Part shown: piece by piece, positions 14,916 through 16,435 of the stretch
Position numbering within the stretch: position 1 is the stretch's first letter
How the letters are laid out: the number at the start of each line of letters is the position of its first letter
Source: Clostridium sp. UBA6758
GTDB lineage: Bacteria > Bacillota > Clostridia > Clostridiales > Clostridiaceae
Assembly: GCA_002453475.1 (NCBI GenBank)
Contig: DKGY01000001.1
Location: 32,533-48,967, forward strand
Direction: 5' to 3'
Length of the DNA stretch: 16,435 nt
Notes under the pieces: model-generated
Databases searched by the model: none
Told to the model about the DNA's origin: nothing
Seen by the model: only the letters and a program-made list of their open reading frames with translations
Program-made: the position numbers and the translations under genes

Positions 14916-15365
14916 TTGGATATTAAGTTAGCGAGTCCAGAAGAAATTAAAATAGTAACCAATATTTCAAAGAGAGCTTTCGATACAGACGTAATGGTAG
15001 GTGCCGATGAGGTAGGAGGGCCACCCAATTATGATTCTGAAAAATGGCATAAAAAAATGATGTTAAGTCATAATTTATACACTATAAAGCAGGAGGATTA
15101 TCTCATTGGCGGAGCCGTTTTATTTCAGGATAAAAGAAATAAGGAGATTATGTATGTGGGAAGAATATTCATAGATCCAAAAGAGTATGAAAAAGGTTTC
15201 GGATTAGAATCAATGAAATATATTGAAAAGATGTTTCCCAAGATTACAACATGGCGCTTAGAAACTCCGGTTTGGAATATAAGAACAAATTCATTTTATA
15301 AAAAGCTTGGATATTTGGAAATGTACAGAGATAAGGAATCTGTTTATTATCAAAAAGAGGTATGA
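14916..15365 (+). CDS. GNAT family acetyltransferase (first of two related copies)
   Basis: About 149 residues when started at TTG 14916. GGTGA (14906-14910) lies 5 bases before it, and the resulting start, reading DIKLASPEEIKIV after the Met, is the usual GNAT opening. TTG 14877, overlapping the upstream gene, and ATG 14904 are in frame but have no site. GNAT features: GADEVGGPPNYDSEKW, LIGGAVLFQD, IFIDPKEYEKGFGLESM (acetyl-CoA loop with E in place of the usual Q/R) and TPVWNIRTNSFYKKLGY. GNATs move acetyl from acetyl-CoA to an amine; the acceptor is unknown. Probably co-transcribed with the split-barrel gene. Its TGA lies inside a 40-bp repeat. It resembles the GNAT at 15547. Confidence 0.82.
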   Translation: MDIKLASPEEIKIVTNISKRAFDTDVMVGADEVGGPPNYDSEKWHKKMMLSHNLYTIKQEDYLIGGAVLFQDKRNKEIMYVGRIFIDPKEYEKGFGLESMKYIEKMFPKITTWRLETPVWNIRTNSFYKKLGYLEMYRDKESVYYQKEV

Positions 15366-15400
15366 GTATAATGGGAAGTTCATCAAATTCCAATTTGTAG
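15361..15400 (+). repeat. Left copy of a 40-bp inverted repeat
   Basis: Matches the reverse complement of 16138-16177 at 34 of 40 positions with no gap. Conserved blocks are TATGAG, ATAA, GGAAGTTC and AAATTCCAATTTGTAG. It includes the stop codon of the first GNAT gene. Confidence 0.85.
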
Positions 15401-15490
15401 GGTTGATATAACATATTTTTTATTCAGTTATGTCGTACCTTTCTTAAATGGCCAAACTAATATACAATTAAATGATTTATTTACAGGATA

Positions 15491-15499
15491 TGTTATAAT
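15491..15499 (+). promoter_or_regulatory. Extended -10 promoter of the second GNAT gene
   Basis: TGTTATAAT is a full TGn-TATAAT extended -10, 47 bases before the start at 15547. The -35 region is poor, as allowed for extended -10 promoters. Confidence 0.55.
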
Positions 15500-15546
15500 A
15501 GTATTAAATTGTTTCGGGCAAATAGGAGTTTAAAGGAGAGGTATTT

Positions 15547-15996
15547 ATGATAATGATAGAACGTGCTGAATTGGATGATGCACAAGCCATAACAGAAATA
15601 AAGACTATTGCTTATAATAAAGAAATTAACACATACTTAGGTAGAAATGGAGGACCTCCAGGCTATGATGAGGTCGAGTCTCAAATTTATATTATCAAAA
15701 ACTTTATTGCTTATAAAATTGAATTAGATAATCAAATTATTGGGGCATTGTTTCTTATCCCTTTAGATGATAATAAGATGAGATTCGAGGATTTTGTAAT
15801 AGAACCATCATTTCAAGGAAAAGGTTATGGTTATAGAGTAATGAATTTGATTGAAAAAACATATCCAGATATAAAAGAATGGTTTCTATCTACTCCAGTA
15901 TTTAGTGTTGGTAATCAACATTTATATAAAAAATTTGGTTATTATGAAATAAGTAGAAATGATGATGAAATAGAGTATTGTAAAAGAATTATATAA
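15547..15996 (+). CDS. GNAT family acetyltransferase (second related copy)
   Basis: 149 residues. The acetyl-CoA loop is canonical: FVIEPSFQGKGYGYRVMN with QGKGYG. Other shared blocks are NGGPPGYDEVES, IIGALFLIP and LSTPVFSVGNQHLYKKFGYYE. Blocks GGPPxYD, IGGA/IGAL, IEKxxPxIxxW, TPV and YKKxGYxE align in order with the GNAT at 14916, so the two are paralogues, though clearly diverged. AGGAG within AAAGGAGAGG (15532-15541) is 8 bases before ATG 15547; ATG 15553 is an alternative. It has its own promoter and is bracketed by an inverted repeat, so it may have moved as a small cassette. The acceptor substrate is unknown. Confidence 0.88.
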   Translation: MIMIERAELDDAQAITEIKTIAYNKEINTYLGRNGGPPGYDEVESQIYIIKNFIAYKIELDNQIIGALFLIPLDDNKMRFEDFVIEPSFQGKGYGYRVMNLIEKTYPDIKEWFLSTPVFSVGNQHLYKKFGYYEISRNDDEIEYCKRII

Positions 15997-16003
15997 TATA
16001 TAT

Positions 16004-16016
16004 ATTCCAATTTAGC
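16004..16016 (+). repeat. Short relative of the repeat core after the second GNAT
   Basis: ATTCCAATTTAGC lies 7 bases past the stop of the second GNAT gene. It shares ATTCCAATTT with the 40-bp repeats, and TTTAGC matches the plus-strand end of the right copy. Confidence 0.5.
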
Positions 16017-16068
16017 AAATAGATTTAAATGAACAATTTTAGCATATGTGAAGTAGAGATTAAATTAT

Positions 16069-16118
16069 GTTCTTTGAGGGGGAGAGCCAACATTTTCGAC
16101 AAAACCCCCGCTAAGAAC
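16069..16118. other. GC-rich stem-loop in a convergent intergenic region
   Basis: GTTCTT (16069-16074) pairs with AAGAAC (16113-16118) and GGGGG (16078-16082) with CCCCC (16105-16109). A 3x3 internal loop separates the stems and the loop is 22 bases. A G5/C5 stem stands out in this AT-rich DNA. The loop holds TTTTCGACAAAA, whose reverse complement contains the Spo0A-box core TGTCGAA. It lies between the convergent GNAT and methyltransferase genes. It could be an RNA element, a terminator without a T-run, or a recombination site. Confidence 0.5.
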
Positions 16119-16137
16119 AAAAGTGGGTAAATTAATT

Positions 16138-16177
16138 CTACAAATTGGAATTTAGCGAACTTCCTGTTATGCTCATA
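16138..16177 (-). repeat. Right copy of the 40-bp inverted repeat
   Basis: Reverse-complement match (34/40) to 15361-15400. The 5'-to-3' direction of the repeat is again the direction of the adjacent gene, starting 8 bases past the methyltransferase stop. Confidence 0.85.
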
Positions 16178-16187
16178 ACAGGAAGTT
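16158..16187 (-). terminator. 13-bp perfect hairpin at the methyltransferase stop
   Basis: AACTTCCTGTTAT (16158-16170) and ATAACAGGAAGTT (16175-16187) are perfect reverse complements around a 4-base loop. The stem overlaps the TAA stop and the right repeat. On the minus strand no T-run follows. Confidence 0.65.
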
Positions 16188-16435
16188 ATGGTTTTCTTGC
16201 AAGTTGTAAATCTATTGTATCGTATATAGTAATAATACCACCGTTATCATTAATTGCTTCTCTTATTTCATCAAAGAATTTCATTCTTGTGGTTTCTTCA
16301 ATAGCAATATGATCTGAATAAGTACCTAATAATGATGTATATTCGTCAGCTGTAAAAGTTCTTGTTCTATGATAGAGTGTATAACTTACATCTATAAATC
16401 CATATTTGTAAGCTATATTTGCTATATTTTTAGCA
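16186..16435 (-). CDS. Class I SAM-dependent methyltransferase, C-terminal end (cut by window edge)
   Basis: The last 82 residues of a protein running out of the window; the N-terminal SAM-binding domain is not visible. The sequence includes YGFIDVSYTLYHRTRTFTAD, EYTSLLGTYSDHIAIEE, KFFDEIREAINDNGG and the end TIYDTIDLQLARKP. This tail is typical of a widespread Firmicute family of class I methyltransferases of unknown substrate. Its TAA (16188-16186) overlaps a 13-bp hairpin. It converges on the second GNAT gene. The family call rests on the tail alone. Confidence 0.72.
   Translation of the reverse strand, partial: AKNIANIAYKYGFIDVSYTLYHRTRTFTADEYTSLLGTYSDHIAIEETTRMKFFDEIREAINDNGGIITIYDTIDLQLARKP

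Noticed and set aside
16095..16101. Spo0A box as a promoter operator
   Set aside because: The TGTCGAA core is real, but both flanking genes end here, so there is no promoter to control; kept only as part of the stem-loop finding.
1..16435. CRISPR array, tRNA, rRNA, transposase, integrase or toxin-antitoxin pair
   Set aside because: No regularly spaced repeats, no cloverleaf or rRNA-like segments, and no recombinase or toxin motifs were seen on either strand.

Overview
The window is very AT-rich, with TTA/ATA/AAA/GAA-type codon use, strong GGAGG ribosome binding sites, short intergenic hairpin terminators and spore-coat-type genes. Together with an arginine deiminase (ADI) pathway this points to a low-GC, spore-forming, amino-acid-fermenting Firmicute, most likely Clostridium sensu stricto. 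The species cannot be fixed from the sequence alone. No rRNA, tRNA, CRISPR array, transposase, integrase or phage gene was seen.

Layout. 1-863 (minus): 5' part of a MurE-type peptidoglycan ligase, cut by the window edge. 994-1481 (minus): a small membrane protein whose best start and main reading frame disagree, suggesting a frameshift. 1675-2553 (minus): membrane-anchored metallophosphoesterase. 2772-3797 (plus): threonine aldolase-type PLP enzyme. 4059-5249 (plus): one protein joining a MerR DNA-binding domain to a SAM methyltransferase, behind a MerR-type promoter with a 19-bp spacer. 5396-8853 (plus): arcA, arcB, arcC, the complete ADI pathway from arginine to ornithine, CO2, ammonia and ATP. 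9075-9359: small antibiotic-biosynthesis-monooxygenase-fold protein. 9811-10710: arginase, a second route out of arginine.

10711-11661 is a spore-coat module: a structured leader RNA ending in a terminator, then two tightly coupled small genes, the second CotF-like. 11903-12232 (minus) encodes a small secreted protein. 12474-14161 is a two-gene ABC exporter whose leucine codon use differs from the arc genes. 14444-15365 is a flavin-binding split-barrel protein followed by a GNAT acetyltransferase. 15547-15996 is a second, related GNAT, bracketed by a 40-bp inverted repeat (34/40 identical) whose copies lie at the 3' ends of the two flanking genes. 16186-16435 (minus) is the C-terminal end of a class I SAM methyltransferase.

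How the genes fit together. The arc genes and arginase form an arginine-use island; no arcD antiporter or argR regulator lies in the window. The rest looks like accessory stress, resistance and sporulation functions in small independent units. The most interesting items are the MerR-methyltransferase fusion with its promoter, the leader RNA before the coat genes and its shortened relative at 12338-12367, and the repeats around the second acetyltransferase.
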